Shown: positions 24,330 through 33,405 of the stretch, in pieces
Position numbering within the stretch: position 1 is the stretch's first letter
Layout of the letters: every line of letters starts with the position of its first letter
Assembly (NCBI GenBank): GCA_964242415.1
Contig: CAXTAT010000004.1
Location: forward strand, 1-64,000
DNA length: 64,000 nucleotides
DNA from: DASWOJ01 sp964242415
GTDB taxonomy: Bacteria > Pseudomonadota > Alphaproteobacteria > Acetobacterales > Acetobacteraceae
Direction: 5' to 3'
Notes under the pieces: model-generated
The model's input: the letters and a program-made list of their open reading frames with translations, nothing else
Databases searched by the model: none
What the model was told of the DNA's origin: nothing
Made by a program: the position numbers and the translations under genes

Positions 24330-24453
24330 GTGCAACCTCCTGTCGCGGATCGGGCGCGCCCGATGGCGAGATAAATACCAAGTCAGGTGCGGCAGCCCGG
24401 TCGTCCCGCCGGACCTGCGACAACCCGGCACGCTGCCGAGCCGGCCACCAGCG

Positions 24454-25164
24454 TCACAGCATCAGGTGCCGGCGGACCTCCTCGGCCGTCACCTGCCCCG
24501 GCGGAATGGTCGCCACGATACGCCCCTTCTCCATGACGTAGGCCCGGTCGCTGAGGGACAGGATCGTGTCGAGGTTCTGCTCGACGAACAGGATGGTCGT
24601 GCCGAGGTCGCGGCAGAACGAACGCAGCGCCTCGCAGATCAACTGCACGATCGAGGGCTGGATGCCCTCCGACGGCTCGTCGAGCAGCATGAGCGAGGGA
24701 TTGCCGATCAGCGCCCGCCCGATCGCGAGCTGCTGCTGCTCGCCGCCCGACATGGTGCCTGCGACCTGGCGCCGCCGCTCCTTCAGGCGGGGGAAGGAGT
24801 CGAACACGAGGTCGGGCAGCTTCGTCCCCCGCCGGCCGCCGATCAGCCGCCCGACCGCCAGGTTCTCATCCACCGTCATGCGCGGGAAGACATGGCGGCC
24901 CTGCGGGATGTAGCCCATGCCGAGCCGCGCGCGGCGCTCGGCCGGGAGGGTGGTGACATCCTGGCCGAGCAGCCGGACCGAGCCGGCCGCCGCCCGCAGC
25001 AACCCGATCAGGCAGCGCATCGTCGTGGTCTTGCCGACGCCGTTGCGGCCGATCAGGCTGACGATCTCACCCTTGGCGATCCGGAGGTCCACCCCCTGGA
25101 GGATCGGCGTCTCGCCATAGCGCGCCCACAGGCCGGCGACGTCGAGGACCGGCTCAGCGTTCAT
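24454..25164 (-). CDS. ABC transporter ATP-binding protein, LivF/UrtE type
   Basis: A 236-residue ATPase with Walker A GRNGVGKTT, Q-loop GYIPQGRHVFPRMTVDENL, signature MSGGEQQQLAIGRAL and Walker B LMLLDEPSEGIQP. The GRNGVGKTT and IPQGRHVFP blocks are typical of the urea/amide (UrtE, FmdF) subgroup of branched-chain amino acid importers. Its start overlaps the end of the partner ATPase gene by 11 bases. It forms one importer with the four genes upstream. The acetamidase/formamidase gene of the same unit points to short amides or urea as substrate. Confidence 0.9.
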   Translation of the reverse strand: MNAEPVLDVAGLWARYGETPILQGVDLRIAKGEIVSLIGRNGVGKTTTMRCLIGLLRAAAGSVRLLGQDVTTLPAERRARLGMGYIPQGRHVFPRMTVDENLAVGRLIGGRRGTKLPDLVFDSFPRLKERRRQVAGTMSGGEQQQLAIGRALIGNPSLMLLDEPSEGIQPSIVQLICEALRSFCRDLGTTILFVEQNLDTILSLSDRAYVMEKGRIVATIPPGQVTAEEVRRHLML

Positions 25165-25876
25165 GGGTGCGGCCCAGGTAGATTTCAGCGACGTTCGGAT
25201 CGGCAATGATCGTCTTGATCGGGCCGCGCGCGAACACCCGGCCGAAGTGCAGCACCGTGACCATCTTGGCGATCTGGCGCACGAACGCCATGTCGTGCTC
25301 CACCACCAGCATCGTCATGCCCTCGCCGTTGAGGCGCAGGATGAGTTCGCCGGTCTGGAACGTCTCTTCCGGCGACATGCCGGCGGTCGGCTCGTCGAGC
25401 AGCAGCAGCTTGGGCTTCAGCGCCAGCGCCATGCCGATCTCGAGCCACTGCTGCTGCCCGTGGGCGAGCTGCCCGGCGAGCTTGCCGGCGTCGGCGCCGA
25501 GGTTCAGCAGGGCGAGCAGCCGGTCCTCCTCGGCCCGCAGCCGATGCGGGGGGACGTGGTGCTGCAGCGCGATATGGACATTCTGCCGGACCGGCAGCTC
25601 CTTGAACACCGATGGCGTCTGCATCTTGATGCTCATGCCGCGCTTGACGCGCTGGTAGGGCCGCTCGGCGGTGACATCGGCGCCGTCGAAGCGGATGCGC
25701 CCGGCGGTGGGCGGGTAGGTGCCGACGATCAGCCGGAACAGGGTGCTTTTGCCGGCGCCGTTCGGGCCGATCAGGCAGTGGATGTCGCCCGGCGCGACAT
25801 CGAGCGACACCCCGGACACGGCGGCCAGGCCCCCGAAGGACTTGGACGCGCCTTCGGCGGAAAGCAGCGGCGTCAC
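25154..25876 (-). CDS. ABC transporter ATP-binding protein, LivG/UrtD type
   Basis: A 240-residue ATPase with Walker A GPNGAGKST at residues 37-45, signature LAHGQQQWLEIGMAL and Walker B LLLLDEPTAGMSPEE. The HGQQQWLEIGM signature and KMQTPSVFKELPVRQN segment are characteristic of UrtD-type subunits. The gene is 3 bp from the LivM-type permease stop and overlaps the next ATPase start, so the two ATPases are made together. It energises uptake by the LivHM-like permease pair. Confidence 0.9.
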   Translation of the reverse strand: MTPLLSAEGASKSFGGLAAVSGVSLDVAPGDIHCLIGPNGAGKSTLFRLIVGTYPPTAGRIRFDGADVTAERPYQRVKRGMSIKMQTPSVFKELPVRQNVHIALQHHVPPHRLRAEEDRLLALLNLGADAGKLAGQLAHGQQQWLEIGMALALKPKLLLLDEPTAGMSPEETFQTGELILRLNGEGMTMLVVEHDMAFVRQIAKMVTVLHFGRVFARGPIKTIIADPNVAEIYLGRTHER

Positions 25877-25879
25877 GGT

Positions 25880-26941
25880 TCACTCCCCGGCAGGCGTTGC
25901 GAGTACAGAGGCGTGCCGGCGCCGGGCCGGCCAGCTTGCCAGCCTGACCAAGCCGATCACGAAGCCTTCCGGGACGTACATCACCGTCAGCAGGAGCAGG
26001 AGGCCGGTCAGCACAAGCGCGGCCTGCTGGCTGTAAACGGTGAGCAGTTGGTAGGCGAACAGGAAGATGAAGGTGCCGACAAGCGTCGCCGTCAACTCCT
26101 GGCGCCCGGAGAACGACACCCAGACAATCGGCATCGCGGCGAAGGGCAGGCCGATGCTGGACGGCGTGATGAACTGGCCCCAGGCGGTGTAGAGCGCGCC
26201 GCTCAGCCCGGCCAGCGCGCTGCCGATGCAGAAGGTCGCCAGGCGGTACTTGCGGACGTCGTAGCCGAGCAGCTCGGCGCGCTGCTCGTCCTCGCGGATC
26301 GCCACGACCACGTTGCCGAAGCGGGAGTTCACCAGCATGCGCAGGCCGAGATAGACGACGAGCAACATGCCGAGCAGCAGGAAGTAGAGGGCCACCCCAT
26401 CGAAGACGAGCGTGTGGCCGCCCCATGGCATGTTGAGCGCCTTCATCCCCTTCATGCCGTTGAAGCCGTTGAGGCGGGCGCGGCCGATCCTCCACTCCGG
26501 CCCTGCGGTCTGACCGAGGAAGAAGGCCAGGACGAGCGCCGCGGCCAGGGTGACGATGCCGAAGAAGACGCCGCCGACACGGCCCCAGATCATGAAGTAG
26601 CCGAGCACGGCGGCGGCTGCGGCGGCCAGGAGCACCGAGAGCGCGAGCGCCTCGAACGTCGTGAAGCCGCGCCCGCCGAGGTTGATGGCGATGACGCCAT
26701 AGGCGTAGCCGGAGATGCCGAAGAAGAAGGTCTGCCCGAACGACATCACGCCGCCATAGCCCCACATCAGGCACAGGCCGAGCGCCATGAAGATCCAAAT
26801 CAGGAAGTAGGCGAAGTTGCCGACGTCGTAGGGATCGGCCACGAGCGGATAGGCCAGCGCCAGCGCGAGGACGAGGCCGAAGCCGCCCCAGAACCGCGGC
26901 CCCGTTCCCAGCGTCTGCGGACCATTGAGCAGCTTGAACAT
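25880..26941 (-). CDS. ABC transporter permease, LivM/UrtC type
   Basis: A 353-residue inner-membrane permease with about 9-10 hydrophobic segments. The EAA-like loop is visible in NSRFGNVVVAIREDEQRAELLGYDVRKYRL, which contacts the ATPases. The initial ATG at 26941 follows the LivH-type gene after 14 bases. The family imports branched-chain amino acids, urea or amides; here the flanking amidohydrolases argue for amides. An arginine-rich tail ends the protein. Confidence 0.9.
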   Translation of the reverse strand: MFKLLNGPQTLGTGPRFWGGFGLVLALALAYPLVADPYDVGNFAYFLIWIFMALGLCLMWGYGGVMSFGQTFFFGISGYAYGVIAINLGGRGFTTFEALALSVLLAAAAAAVLGYFMIWGRVGGVFFGIVTLAAALVLAFFLGQTAGPEWRIGRARLNGFNGMKGMKALNMPWGGHTLVFDGVALYFLLLGMLLVVYLGLRMLVNSRFGNVVVAIREDEQRAELLGYDVRKYRLATFCIGSALAGLSGALYTAWGQFITPSSIGLPFAAMPIVWVSFSGRQELTATLVGTFIFLFAYQLLTVYSQQAALVLTGLLLLLTVMYVPEGFVIGLVRLASWPARRRHASVLATPAGE

Positions 26942-26955
26942 GCGGGTTCCCCGGT

Positions 26956-27822
26956 TCAGCGCAGGCGTCGGTTGACCCAGCCCGTGATGCCATCGGGCAG
27001 GACGCGGATGACCAGGATGACGGCGAGCAACATGCCGATCTGGCCGACGATCTGACCGTGCCAGGCATTCAGGCCGGTGCGGATGACGGCGAGCAGGACG
27101 CCGGCGGGCGCGGTGCCGAGCAGCAGGTTGGCGCCGCCGATCACCACGGTGACGAAGCTCTCGACCACGAAGGTGGACCCCATGGTGGGGATCAGGCTCA
27201 TCGTCGGCGCGTAAAGCCCGCCGCACAGGCCGGCAAGCCCGGTGCCGAGGCCGAAGCTGAGGGCATACACCCAGTTGATCCGCACCCCGAGCGCCCGTGC
27301 CATGGGCGCGTGCTGCATTGTCGCACGGGCCAGCAGCCCGAACTGGGTGCGCATGAAGACGATATAGACGAAGGCCAGCACCGCCAGCGATGCGCCGAAC
27401 AGCTCCATACGATACGTCGAGAAGGAGTACTCGCCGACGGTGAAGCTGCCCACCGGCGTGCCGATCCCGGCCAGGCTCGAACCGAGCAGCAGGACCGTGC
27501 CCTGCGTTGCGACCAGGCTCAATCCCCAGGTGGCCAGCAGGGTGTCGGCCGGACGCTGGTAGAAGCGCCGGACGATGGCGGCCTCGACCACCACGCCGAT
27601 CAGCCCGGCGACCACCGCGCCGCAAAGCTGGGACAGCACCAGGGGCAGCCCGAGCCGGCTCATGCCCACGGTGACGTAGGCCCCGCACATGATGAATTCG
27701 CCATGGGCCATGTTGATGACGCCCATCATGCCGAACACGATGGCAAGCCCGGCAGACGACAGGATCAAGAAGGCAAAGACGTCGGCAAACTGGTAGATGT
27801 AGGAGAACAGGTCGCCCAGCAT
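26956..27822 (-). CDS. ABC transporter permease, LivH/UrtB type
   Basis: A 288-residue permease with about eight membrane segments. The conserved N-terminal FGMMGVINMAHGEFIMCGAY motif is the family hallmark. The cytoplasmic coupling loop is MRTQFGLLARATMQHAPMARALGVRI. It lies 41 bp after the solute-binding protein gene and 14 bp before the LivM-type permease. Together they form the membrane channel of the amide/urea-type importer. Confidence 0.9.
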   Translation of the reverse strand: MLGDLFSYIYQFADVFAFLILSSAGLAIVFGMMGVINMAHGEFIMCGAYVTVGMSRLGLPLVLSQLCGAVVAGLIGVVVEAAIVRRFYQRPADTLLATWGLSLVATQGTVLLLGSSLAGIGTPVGSFTVGEYSFSTYRMELFGASLAVLAFVYIVFMRTQFGLLARATMQHAPMARALGVRINWVYALSFGLGTGLAGLCGGLYAPTMSLIPTMGSTFVVESFVTVVIGGANLLLGTAPAGVLLAVIRTGLNAWHGQIVGQIGMLLAVILVIRVLPDGITGWVNRRLR

Positions 27823-27863
27823 TGCCGATGTCCTCTCCTGGTCCTTGGTCCTGGTCCGGGCCG

Positions 27864-29102
27864 CTACTTCTGCGGCAGGTTGTTAGGGCTGTATTGCTCC
27901 TGCGGATTGTCCTTGGTCAGGTCGCAGCCGATCTGGGCGAGCCAGTATGGCTGGATGACGCCGAAATCCTTGTCGATGTGCACCTCGTGCTTGGCGTCCA
28001 CGGATAGCAGGTACATGTGGTGGCTCATGTGCTGGCTTTTGGGGTCCACGCAGATGCGGCCTTCGGGAGCGTCCACGCAAAGGTCGCCATCGGCCACCGC
28101 GTGACGGAGGTCCTCAAGCTTGGTTGACCCAGCCTTTTCGACCATCGCCTTGTAAAGGTGCAGGGTGACATAAGCGTTGTAGCCCATGTCGTTGATGTAC
28201 GGCTCGTCCGGGTATTTGGCGTGCCAGCGCTTCTTGAAGTCTTCGGCGGCCGGCGTGTTCAGCTCCTCGAACCAGTTCGCCGCCGCGTGCATGTTGCTGA
28301 GCGCCGGCGGCTTGAACCGCTTGTGCTCAAAGCCGAGCATGATCTTGATGGACGATCCCATGGGCAGGTTGAGCTTCGCGGCCGAGGCTTGCTCGAAGAA
28401 GCTGTCCTGCGCGTCGCCGACGTTGATGGTCAGCAGCCAATCGGGCTTGGCCTTCTGGATATTCTGGATGGTCTGGGCGAACTGGCTGACGCCGAGCGGG
28501 ATGAACTCCTCGCCGACCACGGTGCCGTTGACGTCGGGCTGCTTCAGGATGGCGCGGTTCCATTCGGCGGAAAGCTGGCCGAAATTGTAGTCGGCCGCTA
28601 TTACGTAGGATTTCGGGCCGAACGTCTTGACCATGTAGGGAATGAGGGTCGAGAACTGCTGCTCGGGGATGGCGCCGGTCGAGAACTCGTTGGCGTCGCA
28701 CACGCCGCCTTCATACTGGTTGGTGTAGAAGTAAGGCGTGTCCCCCTTATCGACGATCGGGCGGATCGCCTCACGCGACGCCGAGGTGATGCCGCCGATC
28801 AGCACGTCAACATGGTCGCGCTCGAGCAGGCGGCGCGCGAACTCCTGGTAGCGGGCGTTGTCGCCTTGAGGGTCGAGATGGGTGAGCGCGATCGGGCGGC
28901 CCATGATGCCGCCCGCCTTGTTGATTTCGTCCATGGCCAGTAGCGAGCCGTGCAGCTTGGGCAAGCCGATCGCAGCGAAGTCGCCCGAGATGTCCTCGAT
29001 CAGCCCGACCTTGATCGGGTCGGCGGCCCTCGCCGCCGGGGCGCCTTGGAGACCCAGGGCCAGCGCCGCCGCGCCGCCGAGCAATACCGATTTCACACCC
29101 AT
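27864..29102 (-). CDS. ABC transporter solute-binding protein, UrtA/FmdD (urea/short-chain amide) type
   Basis: A 412-residue periplasmic binding protein with a Sec signal peptide (LGGAAALALGLQGAPAARAAD, cleavage near residue 26). IKVGLIEDISGDFAAIG begins the type I periplasmic fold. Segments such as PYFYTNQYEGGVCDAN, YVIAADYNFGQLSAEWNR and the C-terminal CVDPKSQHMSHHMYLLSV are typical of the urea and short-chain-amide binding subgroup. It is the first ABC gene of the unit, 59 bp after the acetamidase/formamidase gene, and followed by both permeases and both ATPases. Confidence 0.9.
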   Translation of the reverse strand: MGVKSVLLGGAAALALGLQGAPAARAADPIKVGLIEDISGDFAAIGLPKLHGSLLAMDEINKAGGIMGRPIALTHLDPQGDNARYQEFARRLLERDHVDVLIGGITSASREAIRPIVDKGDTPYFYTNQYEGGVCDANEFSTGAIPEQQFSTLIPYMVKTFGPKSYVIAADYNFGQLSAEWNRAILKQPDVNGTVVGEEFIPLGVSQFAQTIQNIQKAKPDWLLTINVGDAQDSFFEQASAAKLNLPMGSSIKIMLGFEHKRFKPPALSNMHAAANWFEELNTPAAEDFKKRWHAKYPDEPYINDMGYNAYVTLHLYKAMVEKAGSTKLEDLRHAVADGDLCVDAPEGRICVDPKSQHMSHHMYLLSVDAKHEVHIDKDFGVIQPYWLAQIGCDLTKDNPQEQYSPNNLPQK

Positions 29103-29161
29103 CCGATCCTCCTTGTGGCTCAGCCGTTCAACACTGCGCCCCGGCTTAGGCAGGCCCGGGC

Positions 29162-30151
29162 TTAGGCAGCGAGATACTTCTTCAGGATGGAAGCACCCAT
29201 CGTGTACTTGGGATCGACCATGTTGCCGAGGCGGATACGGCCGGCTTGGCTCAGCAGCATGTAGGCGTCGAGTTCCTCAAAGCCGTATTCGGACGCCATC
29301 CAGCGGCACAGCTCGCGGTAGGCGATGCGCGCCGCGTCCTCCAGCGGGCGTGCGCTGCCGATCGTCATGATGGCATCGGCCGTCTCCAGCCGCGGCCAGG
29401 CAAAGCTCCACCCCTTGATCACGTCCACGGTCAGGCGGACGGTCGCCCGCTGCTCGACCGCGACGCCGGTCAGCTCGCCGTCCCCCTGCGTCGCGTGGCA
29501 GTCGCCGACGAACAGCGATGCGCCGGGAACGTGCACCGGCAAGTAGATCACCGCCCCCGGCGCCACGTCCGGCAAGTCCATGTTCCCGCCGTAGTAGTCC
29601 GGCACCAGCGAGGAGATGGCTTCGATCTCGGGCGACACCCCGATGGTGCCGATGAAGGGTTCATAGGGCAGCACGATCTTGTCGCTGAAATGCACCCCGG
29701 CGGCGTCGATGCGCATCCGCTTCACCCTCTCGGGGAGCGGCGGGTTGAGCAGGGCCGTGGCAGCCGTTCCGACCAGGCCGCCGAATTCGGGGATCAGGGC
29801 CGTCGTGCCATACTCGCCGCGCGTTTCGACCGACTGGATGTGCACGGCAAGGCAGTCGCCCTTCTCGGCGCGCCGCACGCTGAATGGCCCGCTCTGCGGA
29901 TTGAGGAAGGGATGGTTGAGCTTTTCGCTCGGCTTGTCCTGCTCGGACGTGATCTTGCCGCTGAAGGCGTCCTCGGTATCGACGATCAGCACGTCGCCGG
30001 GGTCAATGGCCAGGATCGGCTTGGCGTAAGGACCGTAGACGAAATGGTGCTCGCCCTGTTCGGCGTCGGTGATCCGGTGCTCGCGGCCTTGCCGGCCGGC
30101 GGCCACGCCGCGCGTTGCCATGATGGACGTATCGAGCCAGTCGGGGGTCAT
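29162..30151 (-). CDS. Acetamidase/formamidase
   Basis: A 329-residue member of the FmdA_AmdA family, hydrolysing formamide or acetamide to the acid and ammonia. Conserved blocks include the metal-site region GEHHFVYGPYAKPILAI, PGDVLIVDTEDAFSG, PYEPFIGTIGVSPE, YYGGNMDLPDV, FVGDCHATQGDGELTGVA and the C-terminal YMLLSQAGRIRLGNMVDP. It is a cytoplasmic enzyme without a signal peptide. The GAGG ribosome-binding site lies 11 bases before the ATG. It sits between the amidase gene and the amide importer, so transport and hydrolysis are encoded together. Confidence 0.9.
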   Translation of the reverse strand: MTPDWLDTSIMATRGVAAGRQGREHRITDAEQGEHHFVYGPYAKPILAIDPGDVLIVDTEDAFSGKITSEQDKPSEKLNHPFLNPQSGPFSVRRAEKGDCLAVHIQSVETRGEYGTTALIPEFGGLVGTAATALLNPPLPERVKRMRIDAAGVHFSDKIVLPYEPFIGTIGVSPEIEAISSLVPDYYGGNMDLPDVAPGAVIYLPVHVPGASLFVGDCHATQGDGELTGVAVEQRATVRLTVDVIKGWSFAWPRLETADAIMTIGSARPLEDAARIAYRELCRWMASEYGFEELDAYMLLSQAGRIRLGNMVDPKYTMGASILKKYLAA

Positions 30152-30188
30152 GTCAGAGGTGCCTCGGAACGTGGAAGAGGTTGGTCGT

Positions 30189-31568
30189 TCAGTCCTGCGG
30201 GTGGCGGAGGTGCCAGTCGGTCGCGCGCTGGAACGCGGCTCCGGCTTGGCAGAGCAATGGCTCGGAAAGGTGGGGGCCGTAGAGTTGCATCGTGACCGGC
30301 ATGCCGGCGGAGTCGAACGCTGCGGGGAAGGTGATCGTCGGGCCGCCGGTCAGGTCGGCCGGGATGGTGAAGCGCAGGTATTCCGTGAAGTCGCCCCCTG
30401 CCCGGTCCAGCCACTCCGCCGTGGTCGGCACCCGGGACGGCAGCGTCGGCATCAGGATGAGGTCCACGCCGCCGAACGCCGCCGCCATGCGCGACCCGAA
30501 CGTCACGCGGGCGATGTTGGCCTCGGCAAGCTGCGGCGCGGTCGCGGACTGGCCCATCTCGATGAAGCCGGAGAGCACCGGGCCATACTCCGCCTTGCGC
30601 GACGGATGGGTGTCGCGGTGCGCCCAGGCAGTCTCGGCGGCGCAAAGCAGGCCCCAATGCCCGACCGCCTCGCGCCACGCCGGGAACTCCATCGGGTGCA
30701 GCACGGCCCCGAGCCGCTCGAACGACCGGGCCGTCGTCTCCCACGCCGCCGCCACCTGATCGTCAAGCCCGGACATGACGAAGCTGCGCGGCAGCCCGAT
30801 CTTGAGGCCGCGGATGCCAGCCTCGCAAAGCGACGCATACGCCGGCACCGGATCGTGCAGCGCCGTCGAGTCGTTCGGGTCCGCCCCGGCGATCGCTTCC
30901 AGCATGATTGCCGCATCCACTGCCGAGCGGGTCATCGGCCCCACGTGGTCGAGCGTGTCGGCCAACGGAAAGACGCCGTACCGGCTGACCCTGCCCCACG
31001 TCGGCTTCAGGCCGGTGATCCCGTTCGCCGCCGAGGGCAGGCGGATCGAGCCGCCGGTATCGGAGCCGAGCGTGCCGAATGCCAGCCCGGCCGCCGTCGC
31101 CACCCCCGAGCCGGACGACGACGAACCAGTCCAATACGCCGCCCCCCACGGATTGACCGGCGCCGGGATCGAAGGATGATGGTCGGCGAAGGCCTGCTCG
31201 GTCGTCTTCAGCTTGCCCAGCGTGATCGCTCCGGCCGCCTCTAGGCGTTCCGTGACCGTCGCGCTGAACGGCGGCTTAAAGCCGCGGTGGATCGCCGTGC
31301 CGGCTGCGGTCTCCGCGAAGTCAGTGTAGATGATGTCCTTCAGGCCGATCGGGATGCCGTGCAAGGGGCCGCGCCACAGGCCCTTCTCGATCTCCTGCTC
31401 GGCGGCCGCTGCCCGCGCCGTCGCACGCTCGGCCGTCAGCGTTGCATAGGCTCCGCTCGTCCCGTCCCGGGCTGCGATCCGGGCCAGCATGTGCCGCGTC
31501 ACCTCGACCGGGGAGACCGACTTGCTTTTGATCGCGGCGGAGAGGCGGGCGATGGACTCGTAGTGCAC
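30189..31568 (-). CDS. Amidase signature enzyme
   Basis: A 459-residue amidase-signature hydrolase. The Ser-cisSer-Lys triad is visible: Lys77 in GLKDIIYTD, the cis-Ser in TGSSSSGSG (about 150) and nucleophile Ser174 in GSDTGGSIRLP. The length equals that of GatA-like and 1-carboxybiuret hydrolase-like enzymes, but no small partner subunit gene is seen nearby. It heads the amide locus, 37 bp before the acetamidase/formamidase gene. It could release ammonia from an imported amide or ureide; the exact substrate cannot be read from the sequence. Confidence 0.85.
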   Translation of the reverse strand: MHYESIARLSAAIKSKSVSPVEVTRHMLARIAARDGTSGAYATLTAERATARAAAAEQEIEKGLWRGPLHGIPIGLKDIIYTDFAETAAGTAIHRGFKPPFSATVTERLEAAGAITLGKLKTTEQAFADHHPSIPAPVNPWGAAYWTGSSSSGSGVATAAGLAFGTLGSDTGGSIRLPSAANGITGLKPTWGRVSRYGVFPLADTLDHVGPMTRSAVDAAIMLEAIAGADPNDSTALHDPVPAYASLCEAGIRGLKIGLPRSFVMSGLDDQVAAAWETTARSFERLGAVLHPMEFPAWREAVGHWGLLCAAETAWAHRDTHPSRKAEYGPVLSGFIEMGQSATAPQLAEANIARVTFGSRMAAAFGGVDLILMPTLPSRVPTTAEWLDRAGGDFTEYLRFTIPADLTGGPTITFPAAFDSAGMPVTMQLYGPHLSEPLLCQAGAAFQRATDWHLRHPQD

Positions 31569-31656
31569 GTGGCGGTGTCTCCCCAGGAGCTGGCGTCAGG
31601 TGACGTTGGTGGGTTCGGCCCTCGCTTGTCTCGGCTCTCCTCGCCAAAACACTTGA

Positions 31657-31701
31657 CCGTGCGTGCCAGAGCCGTGCGTGCCAGACCGGTGCGTTCCAGA
31701 A
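31657..31701. repeat. 15-bp tandem repeat, three copies, intergenic
   Basis: Units at 31657-31671, 31672-31686 and 31687-31701 of the form CCGTGCGTGCCAGAG differ by one to four bases. The array lies in the 169-bp gap between the amidase start and the AraC-type regulator stop, just outside both genes. Confidence 0.75.
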
Positions 31702-31737
31702 CCGGCCCGGAGCAGCCTGGCGGACAGGATGCGCCTG

Positions 31738-32739
31738 CTATTGAGTGCGCTCGCGCAGGATCGATTTCGGCATCTGCCCATACCGGCTCTTGAAGGCCCG
31801 TGCGAAGTGCGACAGGTCGTTGAAGCCGGACCGCATCGCGGCTTGGCTGACGGTGCTGACCCTGCGCTCGTCCAGCAGCCGGTGGGCATGTTCAAGCCGC
31901 TGCCGCCACAGCCATCGCATGGCCGTCGTGCCGTCGGCCGCGAAAACGCGGCAGAGCGTGCGGCCGGACACGCCGAGTTCGTTGACCAGCCGCGAAAAGT
32001 CAAAATCGGGGTCCTCGATGTGGCGGAGCAGGATGGCCTTGGCGCGGGCGAGCAGGTCCTGGTGGCCGAGGCTGTGCGTGCCGTGCGTCGAACCGAGGCC
32101 CTGGGTCAAGCCGAACTCGAGGGCCGCCGCGAGCGTGTCCGCGAGTGAGGCGCCCAGGCGATGCAGCCCGCCTCCGCACGGTGCAGAGTCCAGCTTGGTC
32201 GTCTCGTTCAGCACGCTGGCGACAAGGGACGTGCAGGGTTCGCCGCGCCGCAGCGTCCGGGCGGCGATCTGATCCGACGCCGGGATGCGCGATGACAGCA
32301 ATCGCCGGGGCAATTGCCCGATCAGCATCCTGCTGTCGCCGTCGAATGCCCAGGTGAACGGTCGCCCCGAGTCGTAGATGACGACATCCCCCGGCCCGGG
32401 CGTGGCGCATCGCTGGTCCTGCACGAGCCGGCCGTGCCCGGCGACCATCAGGGCCACGAAGAAGTTCTCGTTCGGCCTGCTTCGCAGGAGGTCCCGCGTC
32501 CGGTCGTTGCGCATCGGCGAAAAGCGGATGTCGCTCACCTGCAATGTGCCCGCGTTGATCCGCTGCAGCCTGGCCGAGAACGGGCGGTCCCTGGCGAGTT
32601 GGATGCTATCAACCGGGCTGAGGAACGCGCAGATCGTCTCGTTCCAGTAGCTGAACCGGTCCTTGAACGGGACGGCATCCGTGTCGAAGCAGTCGGCATC
32701 GGGCCGGTTCTGGCTGCGGAGGGGCAATACGTCCGACAT
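31738..32739 (-). CDS. AraC-family transcriptional regulator, FeaR/NphR-like
   Basis: A 333-residue regulator with an N-terminal AraC-binding-like sensor domain (about 20-200; FKDRFSYWNETICAFLSPVDSI is typical) and a C-terminal double HTH (about 235-330; FSRLVNELGVSGRTLCRVF and VSQAAMRSGFNDLSHFARAFKSRYG). The domain order matches activators of amine, nitrile and amide catabolism such as FeaR and NphR. ATG 32739 has GGAGG eight bases upstream; a GTG directly before it is also in frame. It lies immediately upstream of the amidase-importer unit in the same direction and is its likely activator. Confidence 0.85.
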   Translation of the reverse strand: MSDVLPLRSQNRPDADCFDTDAVPFKDRFSYWNETICAFLSPVDSIQLARDRPFSARLQRINAGTLQVSDIRFSPMRNDRTRDLLRSRPNENFFVALMVAGHGRLVQDQRCATPGPGDVVIYDSGRPFTWAFDGDSRMLIGQLPRRLLSSRIPASDQIAARTLRRGEPCTSLVASVLNETTKLDSAPCGGGLHRLGASLADTLAAALEFGLTQGLGSTHGTHSLGHQDLLARAKAILLRHIEDPDFDFSRLVNELGVSGRTLCRVFAADGTTAMRWLWRQRLEHAHRLLDERRVSTVSQAAMRSGFNDLSHFARAFKSRYGQMPKSILRERTQ

Positions 32740-32968
32740 CACCGCTGCCTCCTTTCGACCGCCTGCTCACGCGCCGGGCTCCCGACTGCAGGAAGCACCG
32801 GCACAACCACTGATCAGGGCTTGCTGGAAGTGTTTAAGCAAGCGTTGTGCCAGATGTGGGGCGCTGAGGATGGCGGGCAGGGTGATTCGGTTCTGGCGGG
32901 GACCATGTGGACGTGCATGGTACCGCTCACGGACTGGGGACAGGCGCAATAGGGTTGGCTGGGGCCTG

Positions 32969-33125
32969 TTAGCTGCTGATCCGATCCATGGCGGCGGCGA
33001 GGCAGGGGACGCCCATGATGGACGGGCGGTTTTCTCGTACCGGGTCGCGACCGCCACCTCTTCAGCCGCGCCCACATGCGCTCTGCGGGGGTGCGCCGGC
33101 CATAGCCGGTCGCCCTCCGCCACCC
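32969..33125 (-). pseudogene. IS5-family transposase remnant
   Basis: On the minus strand, one frame gives AERMWARLKRW and a shifted frame continues ATRYEKTARPSW then PPWIGSAANR. Together these reproduce the C-terminal end of IS5-type transposases (ERMWARLKEWR, ATRYEKTA, a hydrophobic AA segment and a terminal WI). The frame changes inside the fragment and nothing of the DDE catalytic core is left, so it is dead. The remainder of the 32740-33405 gap shows no gene. Confidence 0.6.
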
Positions 33126-33405
33126 GACGCGGCTCCGTTCGGCCAAGAGTGGGGTGTGACGCTCGCGCGGGCTTTGCCCCCGCGGATCAGCGGGGCACGG
33201 CGTCACGCCGAGGTGGGATGATCCCCTCGACCAGTGATCCCGGCTGTCGGGTCGCGGCGGCCTGGCCGACGCGATCACGCTCGCAGGGGGCGGGCGCGGC
33301 GAGGCTCGCGATGGCGGGGGCCGAGCAGCGCAGGCGTGGCGGCTGGCCTTGTTGTTGCAAGCGGGTTGCTGCAAGGGGTTCGCCCAGGAATCGGGAGGCA
33401 GCATC

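Noticed and set aside
25163..27055. A 630-codon open frame on the plus strand across the ABC transporter genes
   Set aside because: It is the shadow of the LivM, LivG and LivF-type genes, which have full motifs and overlapping starts and stops.
31657..31701. Short direct repeats considered as a CRISPR array
   Set aside because: Units are contiguous, 15 bases long and only three in number, with no spacers and no cas genes. They are simple tandem repeats.
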